From the IMG/VR virus record IMGVR_UViG_3300046010_015343, positions 1-25,531 of that record: 25,531 nt of DNA; one strand, given 5' to 3'. The notes below the pieces were generated by a model. It was not told the DNA's origin. It did no database searches and saw only the letters and a list, made by a program, of their open reading frames with translations. The DNA is from a virus. The position numbers and the translations under genes are program-made. Position 1 is the first letter of the stretch. Each line of letters begins with the position of its first letter. This document shows, piece by piece, positions 5,010 through 9,907 of the stretch.

Positions 5010-5310
5010 ATTTTCACCATATGTATAATAGAACATAAAAGGGATCCTCACAGTAGGACAACGAGAAGTGAATGCAAGTCAGGACTGTTCTCAACCACAA
5101 TAAAGTTCATCCGCATATAAAATAAAGAGGTCTTAGTAGCTCCACGTTCCAGCACTAAGGGTGACAGCAAAAATATGCACCAAAAATATACAAAGCTGTT
5201 AACTGTAGCAAAATTCGGTAAAAAGTAGGTGTAAAGGTGCCTCAACTATAAGAAACGAAAACTGCATTGTGGACATAAAAAACGCTGGCATTTTTAAGCC
5301 GGCCATCTTA
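5010..5310 (+). other. gene-free stretch after tRNA-like C, possibly structured RNA
   Basis: I see no believable gene between 5002 and 5374. Several short helices can be drawn: GAGAA/TTCTC (5063-5067/5088-5092), CTTAGT/ACTAAG (5132-5137/5154-5159), GCACC/GGTGC (5177-5181/5236-5240) and GCTGGC/GCCGGC (5284-5289/5298-5303). The last has no T tract, so it is a weak terminator at best. The stretch could be the 3' part of the tRNA-like transcript, a separate RNA or plain spacer. Confidence 0.35.
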
Positions 5311-5324
5311 CTGTTCAAATATTA

Positions 5325-5354
5325 GGAATACAAGTTGTACATTCGTATATTTAA
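5325..5354 (+). promoter_or_regulatory. GGAYTACA-N13-TATATTTAA promoter
   Basis: GGAATACA, 13 bases, TATATTTAA; serves the gene at 5375. Confidence 0.8.
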
Positions 5355-5374
5355 GTAAACGAAAAAACGAAAAT

Positions 5375-5608
5375 ATGAAATATTCTGATTTCTTAGAAAA
5401 TAGAGGCCCCCAAATTAGGAATGATATTGAAAAATATTTTACTGAATTGATATATAATCATCTACCAGTAGAACCTAAAATGAGTGATGAAGAAGCAGAT
5501 AAATGGATGGATGATAATGTTTATAATGATAATGAAGCTAAAAAATATCTTTCCCCGTTATTTGATTTTATTCAATCCAAAATTGAAACAGCTAAATTAA
5601 TAAAATAA
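5375..5608 (+). CDS. small helical acidic protein (77 aa)
   Basis: The gene follows its promoter with leader aaaaaacgaaaatATG. The product is rich in Asp/Glu/Asn and Lys. Two predicted helical segments (IRNDIEKYFTELIYNHL and LSPLFDFIQSKIETAKLI) flank a very acidic linker (MSDEEADKWMDDNVY). It has no Cys and no signal peptide. No family is recognised. Confidence 0.74.
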   Translation: MKYSDFLENRGPQIRNDIEKYFTELIYNHLPVEPKMSDEEADKWMDDNVYNDNEAKKYLSPLFDFIQSKIETAKLIK

Positions 5609-5616
5609 ATCAATTA

Positions 5617-5646
5617 GGACTACACATTTTACAGTCATATATTTAG
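5617..5646 (+). promoter_or_regulatory. GGAYTACA-N13-TATATTTAG promoter
   Basis: GGACTACA, 13 bases, TATATTTAG; serves the gene at 5669. Confidence 0.78.
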
Positions 5647-5668
5647 TCAACCAATAAAACATAAAGAT

Positions 5669-5974
5669 ATGTCAGTTACAAAAGCAAATCAACTATCAGA
5701 ATACCAGTATTTACATTTACTAGACGTAGCGAAATCGTTACGTGGAGCTTATTTACGATTAAGCAAAGACAATTGCTACAGAGTATATACTGAAGCACGA
5801 AAAGACGGATTGCGTAGTAAAATGTGTATGGGAAAGGTTAATAAAGAGGCAATGGCTAAACTAAACGGTGTAGTTGAAGCTTTATATCCACACCTAAACA
5901 TTGTGTTTAAGACATCTGATAAGACTCATCCGTGGACATATGGTGGGGTAAGTATTTTCATTAAAGTAAAATAA
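5669..5974 (+). CDS. hypothetical basic protein (101 aa)
   Basis: The leader is aaaacataaagatATG behind its own promoter. The product is basic and mixed alpha/beta: an N-terminal helix (LSEYQYLHLLDVAKSLRG), a Lys/Arg-rich middle (TEARKDGLRSKM), a second helix and a hydrophobic C-terminal strand (GGVSIFIKVK). Nucleic-acid binding would fit the charge, but no motif proves it. Confidence 0.76.
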   Translation: MSVTKANQLSEYQYLHLLDVAKSLRGAYLRLSKDNCYRVYTEARKDGLRSKMCMGKVNKEAMAKLNGVVEALYPHLNIVFKTSDKTHPWTYGGVSIFIKVK

Positions 5975-5976
5975 TA

Positions 5977-6006
5977 GGATTACAAGTTAAACATATGTAT
6001 ATTTAA
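5977..6006 (+). promoter_or_regulatory. GGAYTACA-N13-TATATTTAA promoter
   Basis: GGATTACA, 13 bases, TATATTTAA; serves the secreted-peptide gene at 6027. Confidence 0.8.
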
Positions 6007-6026
6007 TTAACTTAAAAAACATAAAT

Positions 6027-6206
6027 ATGAAAAAAGTAGTTTTATTGATTATGACTGTATTGATGATGTCTGCAGTTGCGAATGCTGATACAACTGATAG
6101 AGGTAAAAAGCATAAGAAAAAGAAGCATAAAACACATCAGAGCAGTCATCATGGTTGGAAAAACGTTTCAACAGGACGTACATGTAATAAGAAACGTCGT
6201 CATTAA
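6027..6206 (+). CDS. secreted His/Lys-rich small protein
   Basis: This 59-codon ORF follows its promoter with leader aaaaaacataaatATG. It has a clear signal peptide: basic MKK, a hydrophobic core (VVLLIMTVLMMSAVA) and an Ala-x-Ala-type site (ANA before DTT, cleavage near residue 20). The mature part is about 39 residues and strongly basic (RGKKHKKKKHKTHQSSHHG), with several His and one Cys. It would act in the periplasm or envelope. Metal binding, lysis support or cationic peptide activity are possible and not distinguished. A strong terminator follows. Confidence 0.72.
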   Translation: MKKVVLLIMTVLMMSAVANADTTDRGKKHKKKKHKTHQSSHHGWKNVSTGRTCNKKRRH

Positions 6207-6233
6207 GAATATTATTAATGTTAGTTTATTAGT

Positions 6234-6265
6234 GGGGCGGGTGCTTAAGCCCGCCCATTATTATT
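6234..6265 (+). terminator. intrinsic terminator
   Basis: GGGCGGG (6235-6241) pairs with CCCGCCC (6250-6256), 7 GC pairs around an 8-nt loop, followed by ATTATTATTTT. It ends the secreted-peptide unit. Confidence 0.82.
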
Positions 6266-6281
6266 TTCAGTTACGTTATTA

Positions 6282-6311
6282 GGATTACAAGTTAAACATT
6301 CATATATTTAA
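6282..6311 (+). promoter_or_regulatory. GGAYTACA-N13-TATATTTAA promoter
   Basis: GGATTACA, 13 bases, TATATTTAA; serves the gene at 6332. Confidence 0.8.
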
Positions 6312-6331
6312 TCAACTTAAAAAACGTAAAT

Positions 6332-6487
6332 ATGAAAATTAAATTCGAAACATTTGACGAAACACCATTATTTGGGGAATGTACAACAATTGAAGATTCA
6401 ATTCACGAAGCGCTTTGTTTAGCGATTCATGAAGGTAATGAAGATGCGTTAGAATGGTTACAAGAAAATGTAATGAATATTGAATAA
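6332..6487 (+). CDS. small acidic protein (51 aa)
   Basis: The leader is aaaaaacgtaaatATG behind its promoter. The product is acidic, with a short beta-like start (KIKFETFDETPLFG) and a helical second half (IEDSIHEALCLAIHEGNEDALEWLQ) containing regularly spaced Ala, Leu and Glu. There are two Cys, and no motif is recognised. Confidence 0.68.
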   Translation: MKIKFETFDETPLFGECTTIEDSIHEALCLAIHEGNEDALEWLQENVMNIE

Positions 6488-6498
6488 ATAATTAATTA

Positions 6499-6528
6499 GG
6501 ACTACACGTTAATACATTGTATATTTAA
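6499..6528 (+). promoter_or_regulatory. GGAYTACA-N13-TATATTTAA promoter
   Basis: GGACTACA, 13 bases, TATATTTAA; serves the gene at 6550. Confidence 0.8.
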
Positions 6529-6549
6529 TTAACTTAAAAACGTAAAAAC

Positions 6550-6720
6550 ATGAACGAAAACGAAGAATTAATACACGGTCTACAATTAAACAATATTGAA
6601 CAAGACAAGATAGCAGCGTTAATTGAATTAAAAACAGCAGCGGCTAAATTAGGATGGACATTAGATAACTACGATGAAGCGGGAGATGGATTGTATGTTA
6701 CGTTTGCTATTTTTAAATAA
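6550..6720 (+). CDS. small helical protein (56 aa)
   Basis: The gene follows its promoter with leader aaaaacgtaaaaacATG. The N-terminal two-thirds is an amphipathic helix region rich in Leu/Ile/Ala (IEQDKIAALIELKTAAAKLG). It is followed by an acidic turn (DNYDEAGDG) and a short hydrophobic strand (LYVTFAIF). No family is recognised. Confidence 0.68.
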   Translation: MNENEELIHGLQLNNIEQDKIAALIELKTAAAKLGWTLDNYDEAGDGLYVTFAIFK

Positions 6721-6731
6721 ATAATTAATTA

Positions 6732-6761
6732 GGACTACACGTTAAACAATTGTATATTCAA
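6732..6761 (+). promoter_or_regulatory. GGAYTACA-N13-TATATTCAA promoter
   Basis: GGACTACA, 13 bases, TATATTCAA; serves the AT-hook gene at 6814 through an unusually long A-rich leader of about 45 nt. Confidence 0.78.
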
Positions 6762-6813
6762 GTATAAGAAAAATAAATAATTAAAAACTTAAAACAACTA
6801 AAAAATAAAGGTT

Positions 6814-7152
6814 ATGAAAAACGAAAATCAAAACATCGAAACAGTACAGTTAGGTCGTCCTGTTAATCCGAATTCAGTTCGTCAACAACGATTAGCTGAG
6901 TTAGAAGCAAAACGTAATAACGGAGAATTAAAACGAGGACGTCCGGTAAACGGGACATCAGCACGTCAAGCTAGATTAGCTGAGCTAGCAGCTAAAGCTG
7001 AAGCGAATGGTGGTTCAATTAAACGAGGACGTCCGTCAAATGGCGAATCAGAACGTCAGAAACGATTAGCTGAGCGTGCTGCTAAAGCAGCGAGTGGAAT
7101 TGAAATTAAACGCGGTCGACCAGCAATGGTTAAAGCTGAAGTTAGTAAGTAA
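6814..7152 (+). CDS. AT-hook repeat DNA-binding protein
   Basis: This 112-residue basic protein is built from about three and a half copies of a roughly 30-residue unit. Each unit starts with an AT-hook core: LGRP (13-16), RGRP (41-44), RGRP (71-74) and RGRP (100-103). Each core is followed by a helix rich in Arg, Gln, Leu, Ala and Glu (for example ERQKRLAERAAKA). Arg-Gly-Arg-Pro cores insert into the minor groove of AT-rich DNA, so the protein probably binds the AT-rich phage genome or host DNA at several points. This is a nucleoid-protein-like architecture. The clustered TATA-rich repeats in this window are candidate targets, which is inference. A terminator follows at 7174. Confidence 0.88.
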   Translation: MKNENQNIETVQLGRPVNPNSVRQQRLAELEAKRNNGELKRGRPVNGTSARQARLAELAAKAEANGGSIKRGRPSNGESERQKRLAERAAKAASGIEIKRGRPAMVKAEVSK

Positions 7153-7173
7153 GTTGTGTTTATGTTTTAAGTA

Positions 7174-7201
7174 GGGTAGTCCGTTAGGACTACCTTATTT
7201 T
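7174..7201 (+). terminator. intrinsic terminator fused to the next promoter
   Basis: GGTAGTCC (7175-7182) pairs with GGACTACC (7187-7194), 8 bp with a 4-nt loop, followed by TTATTTT. The right arm doubles as the GGACTACM box of the next promoter. Confidence 0.85.
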
Positions 7202-7216
7202 ATCTCATATATTTAA
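7187..7216 (+). promoter_or_regulatory. GGAYTACA-type promoter embedded in a terminator
   Basis: GGACTACC, 13 bases, TATATTTAA. The upstream box is the 3' arm of the preceding terminator hairpin. It serves the gene at 7237. Confidence 0.75.
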
Positions 7217-7236
7217 GTATAATAAAAACGAAACAT

Positions 7237-7416
7237 ATGAAACTGAAGCAAATATTATTAAACATGTTAGCCATTATTATGGCGTTTGAATTTATTGGAA
7301 CAAGTATATTGTGTATCAAGTACCCGAACTGGGGTGGATTGGTGGTTATTACTGTGTCTGCGATTGCATTTGTGATTGCGTTTAATAAAGCATTTTTCTA
7401 TAAGTACGAACATTAG
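7237..7416 (+). CDS. small two-helix membrane protein (59 aa)
   Basis: The leader is ataaaaacgaaacatATG. Two hydrophobic segments, residues about 5-26 (QILLNMLAIIMAFEFIGTSIL) and 33-50 (GGLVVITVSAIAFVIAF), flank a short loop (CIKYPNWG). The ends are basic (MKLKQ, KAFFYKYEH). This should be an inner-membrane hairpin. It is the first of three consecutive small membrane proteins, each with its own promoter. The function is unknown. Confidence 0.72.
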   Translation: MKLKQILLNMLAIIMAFEFIGTSILCIKYPNWGGLVVITVSAIAFVIAFNKAFFYKYEH

Positions 7417-7445
7417 GATTACATGTAGTACAGTTGTATATTTAA
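7416..7445 (+). promoter_or_regulatory. GGAYTACA-N13-TATATTTAA promoter
   Basis: GGATTACA, 13 bases, TATATTTAA; shares the G of the upstream TAG; serves the gene at 7469. Confidence 0.8.
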
Positions 7446-7468
7446 TCAACCAATAAAACATAAAACAT

Positions 7469-7654
7469 ATGAAACTAGGTATTGTAATTGCATTGTTAAT
7501 AGCCATTGGAGCTATAGTAGGTGAGGTAATGTGCATCGTTAAAGCCGTTAATTGTAACTGGGAACCAATTGGTAAAGCAGAAATTGTATACACAGGTGCC
7601 GCGTGCGTAGGCCTTGGAGCAATAGTAGGATATATGGATATAGAGGATAAATAA
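7469..7654 (+). CDS. small two-helix membrane protein (61 aa)
   Basis: The leader is caataaaacataaaacatATG. Hydrophobic segments are at residues about 3-24 (LGIVIALLIAIGAIVGEVMCIV) and 40-55 (VYTGAACVGLGAIVGY), separated by a loop with NCNWEPIGK. The second helix is Gly/Ala-rich, compatible with tight helix packing. The first segment could also act as an uncleaved signal anchor. No family is recognised. Confidence 0.72.
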   Translation: MKLGIVIALLIAIGAIVGEVMCIVKAVNCNWEPIGKAEIVYTGAACVGLGAIVGYMDIEDK

Positions 7655-7656
7655 TA

Positions 7657-7686
7657 GGACAACACAACATACATTTGTATATTCAG
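7657..7686 (+). promoter_or_regulatory. GGAYTACA-N13-TATATTCAG promoter
   Basis: GGACAACA, 13 bases, TATATTCAG; serves the gene at 7709. Confidence 0.75.
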
Positions 7687-7708
7687 TCAACCAATAAAAC
7701 ATAAACAC

Positions 7709-7885
7709 ATGGAAAAGGCACTTAGATGGTTCATCATTATCGGATTAGCAGTAGCGGCTGTAATAGGACATATCAACGTATTAAATACGGCTGAAGAAGG
7801 TGGGTGGATGTTTGCAGCATGTGTTGGTATCCAATTTTTTATCCTGTTGTGGGGTTTACGGGTTGCCAAAAAATTAGGTGTATAG
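7709..7885 (+). CDS. small two-helix membrane protein (58 aa)
   Basis: The leader is caataaaacataaacacATG. Two membrane segments are predicted, residues about 7-24 (WFIIIGLAVAAVIGHINV) and 33-51 (WMFAACVGIQFFILLWGL), with a short acidic loop (NTAEEGG) and a basic C-terminus (RVAKKLGV). It is the third of the small membrane genes and the last gene before gene-free island 2. Confidence 0.7.
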   Translation: MEKALRWFIIIGLAVAAVIGHINVLNTAEEGGWMFAACVGIQFFILLWGLRVAKKLGV

Positions 7886-7892
7886 GAAGGGT

Positions 7893-7916
7893 GTATATAT
7901 GCGTACGTACGTATGC
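7893..7916 (+). repeat. GTATATAT plus GCGTACGTACGTATGC near-palindrome
   Basis: GTATATAT (7893-7900) is followed by a 16-base near-perfect palindrome (7901-7916) of alternating purine-pyrimidine steps. It belongs to the GTATATAC family of clusters. Confidence 0.55.
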
Positions 7917-7936
7917 AATTATACATAATATCCCAT

Positions 7937-7986
7937 GCGCGCCGTCGTCCATATAGCGGGCGGGCGCGCTGGACTTGGATATGGAC
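7937..7986 (+). other. gene-free island 2: GC-rich element with interlocking inverted repeats
   Basis: No gene is seen between 7886 and 8207. GCGCGCC (7937-7943) pairs with GGCGCGC (7963-7969), and GTCCATAT (7947-7954) pairs with ATATGGAC (7979-7986). The two stems interleave, so an H-type pseudoknot is possible in RNA; in DNA they would be two overlapping inverted repeats. The burst of GC is striking in this AT-rich genome. The role is unassigned. Confidence 0.5.
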
Positions 7987-8024
7987 CAATTCCCACATCT
8001 TATACGATCTTTACGCCCCGATTA

Positions 8025-8048
8025 GTATATACGTATATACATATATAC
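8025..8048 (+). repeat. three tandem GTATATAC-type 8-mers
   Basis: GTATATAC, GTATATAC and ATATATAC lie end to end. Each GTATATAC is a perfect 8-bp palindrome. This is the cleanest cluster of the family. Confidence 0.7.
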
Positions 8049-8106
8049 CCATAAACATATCCAAATTTCCAAATAACCCTTTTTACCAAACTCTCCAAGG
8101 GACGCA

Positions 8107-8158
8107 CCCCACCAAAAAAACGATCTTTTTACCATCGACAAAGTATATACGTATATAT
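8107..8158 (+). repeat. CCCCACC...CATCGAC + GTATATAC module, copy 2
   Basis: CCCCACC (8107-8113), CATCGACAAA (8133-8142), then GTATATAC-GTATATAT (8143-8158). Island 1 has the same elements in the same order at 3521-3562. The module lies about 50 bp before the next gene start. Confidence 0.65.
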
Positions 8159-8207
8159 TGACATTGGGAAGAAAACTTCACATATTTATATACAAAACAT
8201 TCACCTA

Positions 8208-8831
8208 ATGAATTTAACAGAGATCTACATTAATGTATTTTTTGAAAATTTTTTTAAAGAACTACAAGAAGAGTATCCATTAAATGAAGAAGCAAATCCA
8301 GCTCTTCAAGAGTTACTTAAAAAAGCAGACGAACTTGTTTTTAAAAAGTTTGGTATTAATCCAAGTGATAAAGTTTACTTTATAGCAGGTTCAGCAGCCT
8401 TATATTTATTTCCAGTTTTAAGAGATAGATTAGATTTACGTAGTACAGTAGGTGATTTAGATATTGTTATTCCAGATCCTAAGTATTGGAAACAAGCAGG
8501 TCTCGAAGGACAAACTGTCTATCGTCCAGGAGAAGACAAGCGTATAGAAGCGTTTATTGGGTGGGATCCTTCCAAAGCAGGTGGTGAATATGCTAACGTA
8601 TCAGTAAGAAGTACCTCAGATATTTTGAAAGATTCATTTCAATCTCAAGGCTATTGGTTTATGAGTTTGATAGACATTTTTGACTATAAAATGAAGTTAG
8701 GTCGTCCTAAAGAAAAGGATATTCTTGATAAAATCAAAGCATACCAAGAAGGAACTATTGCCGATAAAATTGGTTTATTAAGACAATTACTTTCGTATTA
8801 TAAGAAAGAAGATATTAAAGCAACAAGTTAG
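8208..8831 (+). CDS. nucleotidyltransferase-fold protein
   Basis: This 207-residue protein has the pattern of the MNT/AbiEii-like nucleotidyltransferase superfamily. A GS pair occurs at residues 61-62 (FIAGSAAL). A D-x-D metal-binding pair is at D83 and D85 (GDLDIVI). A conserved-type C-terminal motif with Lys/Arg/Asp lies at 161-174 (KMKLGRPKEKDILD). Such enzymes transfer nucleotides to proteins, RNA or small molecules. Here it could modify a host target, RNA ends or an antiviral factor, but the substrate is not evident. The start follows a TATTTATAT element and island 2, without the GGAYTACA promoter. The TAG stop opens the next promoter. Confidence 0.82.
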   Translation: MNLTEIYINVFFENFFKELQEEYPLNEEANPALQELLKKADELVFKKFGINPSDKVYFIAGSAALYLFPVLRDRLDLRSTVGDLDIVIPDPKYWKQAGLEGQTVYRPGEDKRIEAFIGWDPSKAGGEYANVSVRSTSDILKDSFQSQGYWFMSLIDIFDYKMKLGRPKEKDILDKIKAYQEGTIADKIGLLRQLLSYYKKEDIKATS

Positions 8832-8860
8832 GATTTCCAAATTTTATTTTATATATTTCA
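8831..8860 (+). promoter_or_regulatory. GGAYTACA-type promoter, nearly leaderless
   Basis: GGATTTCC, 13 bases, TATATTTCA. The ATG at 8863 lies only 5 nt after TATATT, so a start at the usual distance would give a leaderless message. Confidence 0.65.
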
Positions 8861-8862
8861 GT

Positions 8863-9021
8863 ATGAAAAATTTATTAAAAATAATCCTCGTATTTGTTTT
8901 GTATTATCTTATTGGTAGTTTTATTGCTTGGGATCTAAACGTAGCTCATTGGAGTTGGTGGGGTAGATTAGTTTGTTTAGTATTTGCTACTTGGGGTGCA
9001 TCCAGAGCACTCGAAGATTAG
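8863..9021 (+). CDS. small membrane protein (52 aa)
   Basis: The N-terminal helix is strongly hydrophobic (LLKIILVFVLYYLIGSFIAW, residues 4-23). A second, Trp-rich amphipathic segment follows (HWSWWGRLVCLVFATWGA, residues 29-46), and the tail is charged (SRALED). Probably an integral membrane protein with two helices. Its start directly abuts the promoter box. The TAG stop overlaps the first base of a GTATATAC repeat pair. The function is unknown. Confidence 0.68.
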   Translation: MKNLLKIILVFVLYYLIGSFIAWDLNVAHWSWWGRLVCLVFATWGASRALED

Positions 9022-9036
9022 TATATACATATATAC
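9021..9036 (+). repeat. GTATATAC-ATATATAC repeat pair
   Basis: Two abutting 8-mers of the same family as 8025-8048, beginning on the last base of the upstream stop codon and lying in the leader of the T5orf172 gene. Confidence 0.6.
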
Positions 9037-9079
9037 GTAGGAAGGTTGTAAATGTTAAGGCATGGTGCTATAAAAGGTT

Positions 9080-9568
9080 ATGAAAAAGATTCCAACAATT
9101 AAATCTATCTCTCTTGAGGAAGCAGAAAATTATATTTCTCAAGATGAAGATGTGCAAAATTCTTCAATTTATTATTTTACTATGTCCCCATTGGATACAC
9201 CTTCTGGTATTGATGGAATGTGGGATATAACTTATTATACTCGAAGACCTAAAAAGACTGTTCCAACTGATGGAATGGGAGATGATATCATTTATGTTAT
9301 GTCAAATCCTTCAATTCCTGGTTTGTTGAAAATAGGATATACACGAAAAGAAATTGGTATTCGAATTAAGGATTTATCTAAAGCAACAGGCGTTCCTACG
9401 CCGTTTAAGTTGGAATACGTGTTTAAATGTTATAATGGACTACAGCTTGAAAGTGACATACATAAGCATTTAAAAGATTTTAGACCGAACAATTATCGCG
9501 AATTTTTTGATGTGACGTTAAACCAAGCTATAGAAGCCATTAAATACTTGGGAGAAAGTTATATTTAA
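9080..9568 (+). CDS. T5orf172 (GIY-YIG-like) domain protein
   Basis: This 162-residue protein's C-terminal two-thirds has the T5orf172 layout: a strand IIYVMSNP (70-77), KIGYT (84-88), an Arg helix (R95 onward, RIKDLS), LSKATGVPTPF (99-109), a Glu/His helix (E124, H128, H130) and R-x4-REFF (135-143). T5orf172 is related to the GIY-YIG nuclease fold, so this may be a small endonuclease or a nucleic-acid-binding relative. The N-terminal ~65 residues are acidic with no known domain. No GGAYTACA box precedes it, so it is probably co-transcribed with the small membrane gene upstream. The leader is taaaaggttATG. Confidence 0.85.
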   Translation: MKKIPTIKSISLEEAENYISQDEDVQNSSIYYFTMSPLDTPSGIDGMWDITYYTRRPKKTVPTDGMGDDIIYVMSNPSIPGLLKIGYTRKEIGIRIKDLSKATGVPTPFKLEYVFKCYNGLQLESDIHKHLKDFRPNNYREFFDVTLNQAIEAIKYLGESYI

Positions 9569-9571
9569 CTT

Positions 9572-9601
9572 GGATTACAAAATATCTATTATTATATTAA
9601 C
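9572..9601 (+). promoter_or_regulatory. GGAYTACA-N13-TATATTAAC promoter
   Basis: GGATTACA, 13 bases, TATATTAAC; serves the lipoprotein gene at 9628. Confidence 0.7.
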
Positions 9602-9627
9602 AATAAAAACAAATTAAAAATTTATTT

Positions 9628-9819
9628 ATGAAACAATTTATTATCTTAGCTGCACTAGTTACATTTTTAACTTCATGTGGTGGAACTCTAACTGAAACTA
9701 TCCCTGCAACTGATTCTGTTGCTGTTGATACTACTAAAGTTGACACTTCTGCTTGTTGCAAAGATTCAGTTAAAAAGAAATATGACATGTATGATCAAAC
9801 TCGTATAGTTGTAAAGTAA
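9628..9819 (+). CDS. small lipoprotein
   Basis: This 63-residue protein has a signal peptide (MKQFIILAALVTFLTSC) ending in the lipobox LTSC, so Cys17 should be lipidated after signal peptidase II cleavage. It is followed by GG and a Thr/Asp/Val-rich linker (TIPATDSVAVDTTKVD) and a short Cys-Cys segment. Anchoring in the inner or outer membrane is expected. Phage lipoproteins of this size can act in superinfection exclusion or lysis; which applies here is not shown. A strong terminator follows. Confidence 0.82.
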   Translation: MKQFIILAALVTFLTSCGGTLTETIPATDSVAVDTTKVDTSACCKDSVKKKYDMYDQTRIVVK

Positions 9820-9844
9820 TTAGTGTATTAGTATTTGATTTTGA

Positions 9845-9891
9845 ATTGCTTCATATTTATGGGAAACCATATATGAGGCAATTTTTGTTTT
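9845..9891 (+). terminator. strong intrinsic terminator
   Basis: ATTGCTTCATAT (9845-9856) and ATATGAGGCAAT (9871-9882) form a 12-bp stem with one G-T pair, followed by a T-rich tail (TTTTGTTTT). It ends the lipoprotein unit. Confidence 0.85.
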
Positions 9892-9907
9892 AAAATAATT
9901 AGGGAAA

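Noticed and set aside
6076-6282. 68-codon ORF overlapping the secreted peptide gene
   Set aside because: It is another frame of the 6027-6206 gene and of the terminator. The 6027 start has promoter, leader and signal peptide.
7267-7998. Minus-strand ORFs opposite the small membrane genes
   Set aside because: They are antisense shadows of the + strand genes at 7237, 7469 and 7709, with no promoter-like elements on the minus strand.
7913-8161. 82-codon + strand ORF in gene-free island 2
   Set aside because: It consists largely of the repeats and the GC burst, lacks a leader and promoter, and has a low-complexity Tyr/Ile/Thr-rich translation.
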